From positions 620,001-684,000 of the forward strand of contig NZ_CP038452.1 of NCBI RefSeq assembly GCF_004684245.1: a stretch of 64,000 bases of DNA, read 5' to 3'. The notes under the pieces are model-generated. The model was not told the DNA's origin and made no database searches. It saw only the letters and a program-made list of their open reading frames with translations. The stretch is from Thermus caldilimi. GTDB lineage: Bacteria > Deinococcota > Deinococci > Deinococcales > Thermaceae. Both the position numbers and the translations under genes were made by a program. This document shows, piece after piece, positions 25,753 to 34,201 of the stretch (positions within the stretch are counted from its first letter, which is position 1; every line of letters starts with the position of its first letter).

Positions 25753-26175
25753 CTACTCTTTCTTGGGCGGAGCTCCTTCGTTCTCCATACGGGAGGCCTC
25801 GAGGTTCTCTTGGGATGGGGACCCCTGTCCCTCGCCCCTCTCCTTTCCTCGGCTACCCCGAAGAAGCTGCAAGAGGAAGAAAAGGAGCACCGCCGCCACC
25901 ACCACGCCCACCGCATAGGGCCAGGCAGGGGCGCTTGGGGCCTTTGGCACTTCAGGGAGGGAAAGGGGTGGGGACGGAGCCTTGAAGACCTCCTCCTCCA
26001 GCTTCCCCACCCGATCCCCCAAGGCCTTCAAGGCTTGCTCCTGGGCCTGCACCTGGGCTTCCAAGGCGGCCACCTGGCCCTCGAGGGCCCGGAGGCGGGC
26101 ATAGCCCTGGTAGCCTGCCCAGACCACAAGGAGCGCCACTACCAGCAACAGGACTAGGCTTAACCAGCGCTTCAT
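25753..26175 (-). CDS. Small membrane protein with a coiled coil; function unknown
   Basis: A 140-residue protein I do not recognise. An N-terminal hydrophobic helix (about residues 4-22) is followed by a heptad-patterned segment (RLRALEGQVAALEAQVQAQEQ, about 28-62), a proline-rich linker, a second membrane helix (AVGVVVAAVLLFFLLQLL, near 86-103) and a charged tail. The arrangement puts a short periplasmic coiled coil between two helices. ATG 26175 is chosen because AGGAGGT stands about 7 bases before it; a GTG three codons upstream is also in frame. It is divergent from the carboxylase gene. Confidence 0.7.
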   Translation of the reverse strand: MKRWLSLVLLLVVALLVVWAGYQGYARLRALEGQVAALEAQVQAQEQALKALGDRVGKLEEEVFKAPSPPLSLPEVPKAPSAPAWPYAVGVVVAAVLLFFLLQLLRGSRGKERGEGQGSPSQENLEASRMENEGAPPKKE

Positions 26176-26247
26176 TCCTCTCACCTCCTCTACCGGGCCC
26201 CTTGCCGTGGAAGCAAACCCGGCTTCTTAGTATATCATGCGGCCAGT

Positions 26248-27813
26248 ATGGCCGATAACGCCAAGCTTATCCTGGATGAGCTACTGGCTGAGCTGGAGGA
26301 AAGGCGGAAAAAGGTCCTCCTTGGCGGGGGAGAGGAACGCATCCGCAAGCAGCACCAGCAAGGGAAACTCACCGCCCGGGAGCGAATAGAATACCTTTTG
26401 GACCCGGGAAGCTTTGTGGAACTCATGCCCTTCGCTGAGCACCTGGAAACCGGCCTCATGGAGGGGGTTGAGGCTGCGGCGGACGGGGTGGTGACCGGCT
26501 ACGGCACCATCGGAGGGCGCCTGGTCTTCGTCTTCAGCCAGGACTTCACCGTTTTAGGAGGCTCCCTGGGGAAGATGCACGGGCGCAAGATCGCAAGCCT
26601 CATGGACCTGGCGGCCAAGGTGGGGGCTCCCATCATCGGCCTCAATGATTCCGCCGGGGCCCGCATCCAGGAGGGGGTGGATAGCCTCTCCGGGTACGGG
26701 GAGGTCTTCTACCGCAACGCCATCTACTCCGGAGTGGTGCCCCAGATCTCCGCCATCCTGGGCCCCTGCGCCGGGGGAGCGGTCTACAGCCCCGCCATGA
26801 CCGACTTCATCCTCATGAGCCGCGGTACCAGTTACATGTTCATCACCGGCCCCGAGGTGATCCGGAGTGTGACCCGGGAGGAGGTGAGCTTTGAGGAGCT
26901 GGGCGGGGCGGACGTGCACATGGAAAAAAGCGGGGTGGCCCACCTCGAGGGGCAAAACGACCAGGAAGTCCTGGACCTCATCAAGAAGCTCCTCTCCTAC
27001 CTCCCGCAAAACAGCCGGGAAAAGCCCCCGGTGGTGGAACCCAAGGACGACCCCCACCGCCCCACCCCGGAGCTTCTGGACATCGTTCACCCGGACGCCC
27101 GGAGGCCCTACAACATGCACCAGGTGATCCGGACCCTCCTGGACGAGGGGGAGTTCTTGGAGATCCAGCCCGGCTTCGCCCGGAACATCATCGTGGGCCT
27201 GGGGCGGCTCGGGGGCCACCCCGTGGGGGTCATCGCCAACAACCCCCGCTTCATGGCCGGGGCCCTGGACATCAACGCCTCCGACAAGGCCGCCCGCTTC
27301 ATCCGCACCATGGACGCCTTCAACATCCCCCTCCTTACCCTGGTGGACGTGACGGGCTTTCTGCCCGGGGTGGCCCAGGAGCACGGGGGCATCATCCGCC
27401 ACGGGGCCAAGATGCTTTTCGCCTACGCCGAGGCCACGGTGCCCAAGATCACCCTCATCGCCCGCAAGGCCTACGGGGGGGCCTACCTGGCCATGAACTC
27501 CAAGGACATGGGGGCGGATGTGGTGCTGGCCTGGCCCACGGCGGCGGTGGCGGTGATGGGGGCGGAAGGGGCCGCCAACATCATCTACCGCAAGGAGATC
27601 CAGTCCTCCCCCAACCCCAAGGAAACCCGCCGCCGCAAGATTGAGGAGTACAAGAAGGCTTTTGACAACCCCTGGGTGGCGGCAGCCCGGGGCTACATCG
27701 ACGATGTCATCGACCCCACCCACACCCGGCGCCTCCTCTACCAGCACCTGCGGATGCTCTGGGACAAAAAGGAGGAACGGCCCTTCAAAAAGCACGACAA
27801 CATCCCCCTCTGA
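26248..27813 (+). CDS. Acyl-CoA carboxylase carboxyltransferase (propionyl-CoA carboxylase beta type)
   Basis: A 521-residue biotin-dependent carboxyltransferase beta subunit that moves CO2 from carboxybiotin to an acyl-CoA, most likely propionyl- or methylcrotonyl-CoA. The N-half acyl-CoA site (DSAGARIQEGVDSLSGYGEVFYRN) and C-half biotin-side oxyanion site (DVTGFLPGVAQEHGGIIRHGAKML, RKAYGGAYLAMNSKDMGAD) are intact, and the length equals that of PccB. No alpha subunit (biotin carboxylase/carrier) is nearby. ATG at 26248 has TATATC/TATCAT 9-12 bases upstream and no Shine-Dalgarno. A strong terminator follows. Confidence 0.9.
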   Translation: MADNAKLILDELLAELEERRKKVLLGGGEERIRKQHQQGKLTARERIEYLLDPGSFVELMPFAEHLETGLMEGVEAAADGVVTGYGTIGGRLVFVFSQDFTVLGGSLGKMHGRKIASLMDLAAKVGAPIIGLNDSAGARIQEGVDSLSGYGEVFYRNAIYSGVVPQISAILGPCAGGAVYSPAMTDFILMSRGTSYMFITGPEVIRSVTREEVSFEELGGADVHMEKSGVAHLEGQNDQEVLDLIKKLLSYLPQNSREKPPVVEPKDDPHRPTPELLDIVHPDARRPYNMHQVIRTLLDEGEFLEIQPGFARNIIVGLGRLGGHPVGVIANNPRFMAGALDINASDKAARFIRTMDAFNIPLLTLVDVTGFLPGVAQEHGGIIRHGAKMLFAYAEATVPKITLIARKAYGGAYLAMNSKDMGADVVLAWPTAAVAVMGAEGAANIIYRKEIQSSPNPKETRRRKIEEYKKAFDNPWVAAARGYIDDVIDPTHTRRLLYQHLRMLWDKKEERPFKKHDNIPL

Positions 27814-27832
27814 AACCCAAGGGCGCCGGGGT

Positions 27833-27864
27833 CGGCCCAAAGTCTTAGGACTTTGGGCCGTTTT
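27833..27864 (+). terminator. Intrinsic terminator of the carboxylase gene
   Basis: A perfect 12-bp stem, CGGCCCAAAGTC/GACTTTGGGCCG, with a TTAG loop and a TTTT tail (27861-27864), 19 bases after the stop codon. Confidence 0.92.
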
Positions 27865-27915
27865 CGTGGGGCAGCGGCTGGTCTAGCCTGGACATGAACG
27901 GGAGGTGAAGCAGAA

Positions 27916-29406
27916 ATGAAAACCTATGGAAAGGCGCTTATCGGCGGGCTAACCCTCCTCTTCCTCGCTGCCTGCTCCGGGCCGCAGGGGGAGGTGGGGC
28001 CGCAGGAGATCGTGGTGACGGAAGGGATCCCTGCCCCTAGCGCCAAGGGGGTGGTGGTCCGGCCCCAGGGGAACCTCGAGGGCCAGCTGGCTTCCTTGGT
28101 GGGTTCCCAAACCACCCCCCTGGCGGTGGACGGGTGCGCCCACGGGGCCCCCAGCACGGTGCAGGTGGGCTACACCATCAAGACGCCGCCCGGACAGGCC
28201 TACCCCGCCTCCTTCAAGGTCTACACCACCTGGACTTACGAGGCCGGGTCGTGGGTGGGGTCGGACGAAACCACCGTAACCTTCCAGAGCGCCAGCGACC
28301 AGCCTAGGTCGGTGACGCTCACCGTGCGGAACGGGGGTGCCCCGGCTACGGGCACCAGCGCCTTCAAGGTGGAACCCCGTGACCCACAACCCAACACAGG
28401 ATCAGGAAAGCTCCAGACCCCCCCCGGGCAATCCGAGGTAACCGTGTACGTGGCCTTCACCTCCTGCCCTGGCGCCGAACCCCCGCCCCCTCCCCCCAAC
28501 ACACCCCCCACCCTCGCCGTGCCCAACTTCGTCCTGGCCGAGGCCACCAGCCCCGCGGGGGCCCAGGTGAGCTTCCTGGTCACGGCCACGGACCAAGAGG
28601 ATGGGGACCTCACGGGGAGCGTGGTCTGCACCTCAGCAAGCGGTACCCTCTTCCCCATCGGCGAAACCACGGTGACCTGTTCCGTGACCGACTCCGGGGG
28701 GCTTTCCGCCAGCGCGAGCTTCCCCGTGTACGTGGAGGACTCCACCCCGCCCGTCTTCTCTGGCCTGCCGAGTGGTACCGTGACCCGGGTCGCCCAGAAC
28801 CTCCAGGGGTGGCTCCTTAGCCTTGCCGACCTCGGCATCTCCGCCAGCGACCCCAACGGGGTGTCGGAGCCCGTAACCGTGACCTGCGCCCCTGCGGAAG
28901 GGAGCTACATTCCCATCGGGGCCACCCAGACCGTGGTCTGCACCGCCCGGGACAGCGCCACCTACCGCGCCCCGGTGAGCCCTGCCCCCCCTACCCCCAA
29001 CGAGAGCCAGGCCAGCTTCCAGGTCTTCGTGACCCTGAACGTGAACCCTGCAGGCTTCCTACCCCCCTTGCGCATGGCGGTCCCCTACAGCGCCCACAAG
29101 CGGGGCTCCACCATCCCCCACAAGTTCTACCCGCCCACCTACGCCGATGGCACCCCCGCCACGGATCTGGCCGACGGCCTGCGCCTCGTCCTCCGCTACA
29201 CCGGCAGCTGCAACTCCACAAGCGGGGAGGCAATCGAGGGCAACGACTACCCCACCGGCTCCACCGCCTGGCGCTACGACCCCGACAGCGGCCAGTACGT
29301 CTTCAACCTGAAGACCCAGGCCGGCTGGAGCCTGGGCTGCTACCGCACCACGGTCTCCTACGCGGGCATCCCCTTGGCGGAGACCCATTTCAGCCTCATC
29401 CGCTAG
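27916..29406 (+). CDS. Lipoprotein with HYR domains and a C-terminal PxKF-type domain
   Basis: A 496-residue exported protein. A lipoprotein signal ends in the lipobox LAAC (Cys20). The middle has two hyaline-repeat (HYR) type beta-sandwiches, about residues 196-275 and 279-375, each with the TxFPIGxTTVxCxVxDxxG pattern and paired cysteines. The C-terminus (about 380-496) has GSTIPHKFYPPTYADG, the PxKF signature, and a terminal VSYAG.PLAETHFSLIR. HYR and PxKF domains are found in extracellular adhesion-type proteins, so a surface or matrix role is likely; ligand unknown. GGGAGGTG precedes the ATG. It is followed by a LuxR-type regulator gene 36 bp downstream. Confidence 0.82.
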   Translation: MKTYGKALIGGLTLLFLAACSGPQGEVGPQEIVVTEGIPAPSAKGVVVRPQGNLEGQLASLVGSQTTPLAVDGCAHGAPSTVQVGYTIKTPPGQAYPASFKVYTTWTYEAGSWVGSDETTVTFQSASDQPRSVTLTVRNGGAPATGTSAFKVEPRDPQPNTGSGKLQTPPGQSEVTVYVAFTSCPGAEPPPPPPNTPPTLAVPNFVLAEATSPAGAQVSFLVTATDQEDGDLTGSVVCTSASGTLFPIGETTVTCSVTDSGGLSASASFPVYVEDSTPPVFSGLPSGTVTRVAQNLQGWLLSLADLGISASDPNGVSEPVTVTCAPAEGSYIPIGATQTVVCTARDSATYRAPVSPAPPTPNESQASFQVFVTLNVNPAGFLPPLRMAVPYSAHKRGSTIPHKFYPPTYADGTPATDLADGLRLVLRYTGSCNSTSGEAIEGNDYPTGSTAWRYDPDSGQYVFNLKTQAGWSLGCYRTTVSYAGIPLAETHFSLIR

Positions 29407-29442
29407 GGCTAAACCAAGGTTTGGGTAAACTGGGGTCAGGCC

Positions 29443-29961
29443 ATGGTGAAGGTCTGGCTCCAGTTTCCCATCTTCACCGAGCAGGAAGCCTTGGCGGAAG
29501 CCCTGAGGGCCCGGGGCTTCGAGGTGGTGGAGCATCCCCTCCTGGCCCAGGTGGGCCTGGTGGAGGCCGACCGGGAGGTCCCTGCCCCCCCGCCCGTCCC
29601 CGCGGTGGTCCTCTTAAAGACCCGGGAACAGTCGGCCCAAGCCCTGAAGAAGGGGTACAGGGGCTACCTCTACCCGGACCAGGGCCTCGAGGTCCTGGAA
29701 AGGGCCCTCAAGGCCGTGGCCCAGGGGGAGGTCTGGGCGGAAAGGCGGGTGGTGGCCGCCTTGGTGGGGGAGCCCCTTCCCCACCTCACCCAGCGGGAGA
29801 AGGAGGTGGCTGCCCTGGCCGCCCTCGGCCTCAGCAACGAGGAGATCGCCAAGGAGCTCGGCATCTCCGTGAAGACGGTGAAGGCCCACCTCTCCGTTGT
29901 CTTTCAGAAGCTTGGGGTAAAGAAGCGGAGCCAGCTAGCCCACGTGCGCTTCCTGAGCTGA
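29443..29961 (+). CDS. LuxR/GerE-type regulator with a degenerate receiver-like N-terminus
   Basis: A 172-residue DNA-binding protein. The C-terminal helix-turn-helix (LTQREKEVAALAALGLSNEEIAKELGISVKTVKAHL, split here only by its turn) is a clear GerE domain at about residues 108-165. The N-terminal ~100 residues have receiver length and the LKKGYRGYLYP-type final strand, but no acidic pocket, no obvious phosphoacceptor aspartate and no switch lysine, so it is probably phosphorylation-independent. It sits between two large lipoprotein genes on the same strand and is a fair candidate to control them. Confidence 0.85.
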   Translation: MVKVWLQFPIFTEQEALAEALRARGFEVVEHPLLAQVGLVEADREVPAPPPVPAVVLLKTREQSAQALKKGYRGYLYPDQGLEVLERALKAVAQGEVWAERRVVAALVGEPLPHLTQREKEVAALAALGLSNEEIAKELGISVKTVKAHLSVVFQKLGVKKRSQLAHVRFLS

Positions 29962-30090
29962 TCTATCCCGCTAAAGGCCTAGGCCTCCTGGTGCAAAAGC
30001 CTTAAGACTTTCGGCTTAAAAAGACCTAGACCAAAAGCCCGTTGCGTGCCTTCGCCCCTGCCCCCATGCTGAGGGTGAAAGGAGGTCTTT

Positions 30091-31494
30091 ATGAGGTCCA
30101 CTAGAGCGTTTTGGTTCCTGGCTGGGGCCGCCCTAGCCTTGGTCCTGGCGGCCTGCGGCGGGCAGACGGGCTCCCTGGGAGCCAGCAGCTCCAGCCTGCA
30201 GGCGGCCAACGCTCCCCTCACCGGGGCCATCTACACCACCTTGGGGGACGGCTCCCTGGTGAACGGCAACGTCTACGACGCCAAGGAGGACGTCTACCTG
30301 AACGGCGGCCCGCCCCCCAACGCCCCCTGCACCGCCGCCGGCCTGCCGGACGGGGAGTACTACTTCCAGGTGACCGACCCCTCGGGGAGCACCCTCCTCA
30401 CCACCGACCCCATCGACCACCGCCGGGTGCGGGTCCAGGGCGGGGTCTTCGTGGAGTACACGGGGGCCCTTTACGGGGGCACCCGCCAGGTGGGAGTGGG
30501 CAAGTGCCCCGGGGCCATCAGCGTGCAGCTTTACCCCTACGCCGACACCCCTAACCCCGGGGGGGAGTACAAGGTCTGGGTGACCCCGGTGGCGGACTAC
30601 GCCCCCGGACAGGGCGTCTACGGCTTCCTCCCCGCCCGGAGCAAGACCGACAACTTCAAGGTGCGCATGCGCGGGGAGGAACCCGCGGAAGTGGCCATCT
30701 GGGGCTACAAGTGGTACGACGCCAACACCAACGGCATGTGGGACCCGGGTGAGCCCGCCATCCCCGGCTGGCGCATCGAGAAGGTGCCCCCCACGCCCTC
30801 CGACGTGACCTACACCTCCGCAAGCGGCCAGTACAGCTTCCTGGTGCCCAGGAACTCCGGAGCCTACACCCTCACCGAGGTGCCCCCGCCTCCCGGCTGG
30901 TGGCCCGCGGGCCGCTGGCTCAACACCACCCCCACCTCGGGCACGGTCACGGTGGGCACCGCCGACGTCCACGGCCCCGATTTCGGCAACGTCTGCCTGG
31001 GCGCAGGGGGCGGCAGGACCCTGGGCTTCTGGAGCAACCGCAACGGCCAGAGCGCCATGAACGGTCTGGGGATGGACGCCATCCTGGCGGAGCTTCGCAA
31101 CCTGAACCTGGTGCGGGCGGACGGAAGCCCCTTTGATCCCGGGAGCTACAGCGAGTTCCGCACCTGGCTCCTTGGGGCCAACGCCACCAACATGGCCTAC
31201 ATGCTCTCCGCCCAGATGGCGGCCATGTACCTGAACGTGCGGGCGGGGTTTGTGGACGGGAACGCCCTGGTCTATGCCCCAGGCACCATGAGCGCCAACG
31301 CGGCGGGCTTCGCCACGGTGAATGCCCTCCTGGCTGAAGCGAACGCGGAGCTGGCCCTCCACCCCACCGCCTATGACGGCAACCCCTGGCGCGCCTACCA
31401 GGAGGCACTGAAGGACGCCTTCGACTGGGCCAATAACAACCGGACCTTCGTCCAGCCTGGCCCCGAGGCCTGCCCCTTTGACTCCCCCTACTGA
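30091..31494 (+). CDS. Lipoprotein with an SdrD_B-like domain and an uncharacterised C-terminal domain
   Basis: A 467-residue lipoprotein with lipobox LAAC (Cys22). Residues about 40-195 form an unrecognised beta-rich region. An SdrD_B/CnaB-like domain follows (about 205-300; GYKWYDANTNGMWDPGEPAIPG, then PGWWPAGRW), with the Asp/Asn-rich loop that binds calcium in Sdr proteins. The last ~160 residues start with GRTLGFWSNRNGQ and are helical (AQMAAMYLNVRAG, ALKDAFDWANNN); such GFW-type tails follow SdrD_B domains in other exported proteins but have no known role to me. AAAGGAGGT precedes the ATG. A very strong terminator follows at 31512. Confidence 0.8.
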   Translation: MRSTRAFWFLAGAALALVLAACGGQTGSLGASSSSLQAANAPLTGAIYTTLGDGSLVNGNVYDAKEDVYLNGGPPPNAPCTAAGLPDGEYYFQVTDPSGSTLLTTDPIDHRRVRVQGGVFVEYTGALYGGTRQVGVGKCPGAISVQLYPYADTPNPGGEYKVWVTPVADYAPGQGVYGFLPARSKTDNFKVRMRGEEPAEVAIWGYKWYDANTNGMWDPGEPAIPGWRIEKVPPTPSDVTYTSASGQYSFLVPRNSGAYTLTEVPPPPGWWPAGRWLNTTPTSGTVTVGTADVHGPDFGNVCLGAGGGRTLGFWSNRNGQSAMNGLGMDAILAELRNLNLVRADGSPFDPGSYSEFRTWLLGANATNMAYMLSAQMAAMYLNVRAGFVDGNALVYAPGTMSANAAGFATVNALLAEANAELALHPTAYDGNPWRAYQEALKDAFDWANNNRTFVQPGPEACPFDSPY

Positions 31495-31511
31495 AACCCC
31501 TGGCCTCCTAT

Positions 31512-31537
31512 CCCCCGCCCCAAAGGGGCGGGGGTTT
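31512..31537 (+). terminator. Terminator hairpin after the SdrD_B-like lipoprotein gene
   Basis: A perfect 10-bp GC stem (CCCCCGCCCC/GGGGCGGGGG) with an AAA loop and TTT tail, 17 bases after the stop. It occupies the -35 region of the following udgB promoter. Confidence 0.85.
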
Positions 31538-31539
31538 GC

Positions 31540-31545
31540 TACCCT
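31540..31545 (+). promoter_or_regulatory. -10 box of udgB (leaderless GTG)
   Basis: TACCCT ends 7 bases before the GTG at 31553. The -35 position (about 31517-31522) falls within the terminator stem. No Shine-Dalgarno is visible. Confidence 0.5.
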
Positions 31546-31552
31546 TAGGGGC

Positions 31553-32215
31553 GTGGACCTGGTCCGCTTCCGGGAGGAGCTCACCGCCTGCCGCCTCTGC
31601 CCCCGGCTGGTGGCCTGGCGGGAGGAGGTGGGACGAACCAAGCGCCGGGCCTACCGGGACTGGGCGTACTGGGCAAGGCCCGTCCCCGGCTTTGGCGATC
31701 CCCAAGCCCGGCTGGTGCTCTTCGGCCTCGCCCCTGGGGCCCACGGCTCCAACCGCACGGGCCGCCCCTTCACCGGGGACGCCTCCGGGGCCTTCCTCTA
31801 CCCCCTTCTTTACGAGGCGGGGCTTTCCAGCAAGCCCCAAAGCGAGCCCGGGGATGACCTCCGGCTCTTTGGGGTCTACCTCACCGCCGCGGTGCGCTGC
31901 GCCCCCCCAGGGAACAAGCCCACCCGGGAGGAGATCGCCACCTGCGCCGCCTGGACCCGGGTGGAGCTCGGCCTCCTTCGGGAGGCCAGGGTCTACCTGG
32001 CCCTGGGGGGGGTGGCCCTCGAGGCTCTCCTAGACCACTTCGGCCTGAAGAAGTCGGCCCATCCCTTCTTCCACGGGGCCCACTACCCCCTGCCCCAGGG
32101 GGGGCACCTCCTGGCTAGCTACCACGTCTCCCGGCAGAACACCCAGACCGGCAGGCTCACCCGGGAGATGTTCCTGGAAATTCTGCTAAAGGCTAAAGGC
32201 CTCGCCGGGCTTTGA
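31553..32215 (+). CDS. udgB: Family-5 uracil-DNA glycosylase (UdgB)
   Basis: A 220-residue repair enzyme that removes uracil and some other deaminated bases. It matches the Thermus UDGB layout: two N-terminal cluster cysteines (CRLCPRL, Cys13 and Cys16), the active-site motif FGLAPGAHGSNRTGRPFTGDASG, further cluster cysteines in AAVRCAPP and TCAAWTRVE, and the C-terminal ASYHVSRQNTQTGRLT. A longer in-frame ATG at 31478 would run through the preceding terminator and lies inside the upstream gene; the GTG gives the length I know for the family. The 3' end overlaps convergent polX by 23 bp. Confidence 0.93.
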   Translation: MDLVRFREELTACRLCPRLVAWREEVGRTKRRAYRDWAYWARPVPGFGDPQARLVLFGLAPGAHGSNRTGRPFTGDASGAFLYPLLYEAGLSSKPQSEPGDDLRLFGVYLTAAVRCAPPGNKPTREEIATCAAWTRVELGLLREARVYLALGGVALEALLDHFGLKKSAHPFFHGAHYPLPQGGHLLASYHVSRQNTQTGRLTREMFLEILLKAKGLAGL

Positions 32216-33920
32216 GCCAAGCCATAAGGTCTTCGTAGGAGAGGGTGTTCAGCACCCTCTCGGGTCCGATCCAGGCCCTTTGCGCCGTGCCCACCGCCAG
32301 CTCCATGAAGCGCAGGTGCTCCACCTGGTGGGCATCGGTGGAAAGGCTAATCCAAAGCCCCATCCCATAGGCCATCCGGGCCAGGTCGTCGGGGAGGTCC
32401 ATGCGATCGTAGTAGCCGTCGATCTCCACCGCCACCCCCTTCTCCTTGGCCTTTTGGAAGATGGCCTCCCAGTCGGCCTCGATGGGGGGCCTGCGGCCGA
32501 TGAGCCGGGCGGTGGGGTGGGCCAGGACGTGAACAAAGGGGTTCTCCAAGGCCTTCAGGATGCGCCGGGTCTGCTCGGCCTTGGGCAGCTTGAACTGGGA
32601 GTGGATGGAAACGAGCACCAGGTCCAGCTCCCTCAGGACCCAGTCCGGATAGTCCAGGGAGCCATCGGGCCGTATGTCCACCTCGGCCCCCGCCAGGAGG
32701 TAGGGAGGACCGTGGGTCTCGTTGAAGCGGCGGATGGCCTCAATGCGCTTTAGGGCCTCTTCCGGGGAAGGACCCCCCGCCACCCGCACCGCCGGGGAGT
32801 GGTCCGTAACCCCTAGGTACTGGTAGCCCAGGGCCCCCGCCGCCTGCCAGAGTTCCTCGAGGCTATTCTGCCCGTCGGAGTACGTGGAGTGGACCTGCAA
32901 GTCCCCCTTCACCTCGGAAAGCTCAAGAAGCCTGGGAAGACTTCCCTCCAAGGCCGCCTCGATCTCCCCGTGGTCCTCCCGCAAGGGAGGGGGAATGAAG
33001 GGTAGCCCCAGGGCCTCGTAAACCCCTTCCTCCGTCTCCCCTGCCAGGCGCTTTTCGCCCCTAAAAACCCCGTACTCGGAAAGCTTCAAACCCTTTTCCT
33101 GGGCAAGGCCCCGGAGCCGGATGGAGTGCTCCTTGCTCCCGGTGAGGTACTGGAGCCCGGAACCCCAACTCTCGGGCGGCACCACCCTCAGGTCCACTTG
33201 GAGGCCGCTTTTCAAAAACACCGTGGCCCGCTCCTTGCCCTGGGCGTACACCTCCTTCACCTGGGGAAGCTTCACGAACGCCCTCACCACCTCCTCGCTT
33301 CTTTCGCTGGCCACCAGGTAGTCCAGGTCCCCCACCGTGTCCTTATACCGCCGGGCGGACCCGCAAAGCGCTGCCCGCCCTACCCCCGGTAGGTCCTGGA
33401 TGGCGGCAAGGAGGTTCCGGGCCAGGGAAAGCACCGCCCCCAGGGGCCTTCGCTTGCCCGCCACCTGCACCAGGGCCAGGCCCTCCCGAATGCGCTCCGC
33501 CTTCTTCTGGCCAAAGCCCTTCAGGCGAAGGAGATCCCCTCTATCCAGGGCTTCCCTTAATTTTTCCAGGGAGTCAATGCCCAGCTCGTCGTAGAGCTGC
33601 CGGGCGGTCTTGGGCCCCACCCCGGGCACCTCCATCACCGCCAAAACCCCTTTGGGCACCCGCTCCGAAAGCTCTCGGTGCTTCCTAATCCCTCCGGTGG
33701 CGAGAAACTCCAAAATCTTCTCCGCCAGATCGGGCCCGATCCCGGGAAGGGTCAGAAGGGCCTCCCTGCCTCCCTTGGCCACCTCCTCAATGGGGGTATC
33801 CAGGTCGTACAGGGTGCGAGCCGCCTGGTAGTAGGCCCGCACCCTAAAGGGGTTGTCCCCCAAGAACTCGCTCATGAGCCCGATCTCCTCAAAGAGGCGG
33901 GCCAGCTCCTGGTTCCTCAT
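32193..33920 (-). CDS. polX: Family-X DNA polymerase with PHP domain (bacterial PolX)
   Basis: A 575-residue repair polymerase. Helix-hairpin-helix repeats (LPGIGPDLAEKI, VPGVGPKTARQLYDE, LKGFGQKKAERI) are followed by the Pol-beta catalytic site (GSARRYKDTVGDLDYLV, third Asp in LQVDLRVV) and a C-terminal PHP phosphoesterase (DLQVHSTYSDGQNSLEEL, GVTDHSP, GAEVDI, VLAHPTARL, STDAHQ). The PHP domain gives a 3'-5' exonuclease or AP-processing activity in this family. ATG 33920 has TATAGT 6 bases upstream, so it is leaderless; the longer frame overlaps the divergent gene's promoter. It is convergent with and overlaps udgB, another base-repair gene. Confidence 0.95.
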   Translation of the reverse strand: MRNQELARLFEEIGLMSEFLGDNPFRVRAYYQAARTLYDLDTPIEEVAKGGREALLTLPGIGPDLAEKILEFLATGGIRKHRELSERVPKGVLAVMEVPGVGPKTARQLYDELGIDSLEKLREALDRGDLLRLKGFGQKKAERIREGLALVQVAGKRRPLGAVLSLARNLLAAIQDLPGVGRAALCGSARRYKDTVGDLDYLVASERSEEVVRAFVKLPQVKEVYAQGKERATVFLKSGLQVDLRVVPPESWGSGLQYLTGSKEHSIRLRGLAQEKGLKLSEYGVFRGEKRLAGETEEGVYEALGLPFIPPPLREDHGEIEAALEGSLPRLLELSEVKGDLQVHSTYSDGQNSLEELWQAAGALGYQYLGVTDHSPAVRVAGGPSPEEALKRIEAIRRFNETHGPPYLLAGAEVDIRPDGSLDYPDWVLRELDLVLVSIHSQFKLPKAEQTRRILKALENPFVHVLAHPTARLIGRRPPIEADWEAIFQKAKEKGVAVEIDGYYDRMDLPDDLARMAYGMGLWISLSTDAHQVEHLRFMELAVGTAQRAWIGPERVLNTLSYEDLMAWLKARRGL

Positions 33921-33926
33921 GCCCTC

Positions 33927-33942
33927 ACTATACGGGTATACT
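33927..33942. promoter_or_regulatory. Face-to-face -10 boxes of polX and the HARE-HTH gene
   Basis: On the minus strand TATAGT (33932-33927) lies 6 bases from the polX ATG; on the plus strand TATACT (33937-33942) lies 10 bases from the ATG at 33953. The 16-bp block is nearly palindromic. The two start regions are so close that simultaneous initiation should be excluded. Confidence 0.65.
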
Positions 33943-33952
33943 GGGCCTGCCC

Positions 33953-34201
33953 ATGCCCCCACCGGACCGGTTCCGCAAGGCGGTGTTGGAGATGCTGAAA
34001 CAGGAGGGCCGGCCCCTCCACTATACCGAGGTGGGCCGCCGTCTGAAGGAAGCGGGACTCTGGGCCGAGGTGAAGGAGCCGGAAAAGATCGCCAGGATCC
34101 GCCTTTCCGCCTTAGCCCGCTGGCATAGAAGCCCGGTGGTGGCCCTGGGCAAGGGGTTTTACGCCCTCAGGGAAGAAGGCGATACGAGCCCAGAACCTTG
34201 A
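33953..34201 (+). CDS. Small HARE-HTH (winged-helix) protein
   Basis: An 82-residue protein made almost entirely of one HARE-HTH domain. The pattern FRKAVLEMLKQEGRPLHYTEVGRRLKEAGLW, then IARIRLSALARW and a GKGFYALRE beta hairpin, fits the family, which is thought to bind DNA and is found in RNA polymerase delta, ASXL proteins and restriction systems. It is transcribed divergently from polX from an overlapping promoter region, so a DNA-repair or transcription link is possible. Its last 35 bp overlap the convergent dihydroorotate-dehydrogenase-like gene. Confidence 0.75.
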   Translation: MPPPDRFRKAVLEMLKQEGRPLHYTEVGRRLKEAGLWAEVKEPEKIARIRLSALARWHRSPVVALGKGFYALREEGDTSPEP

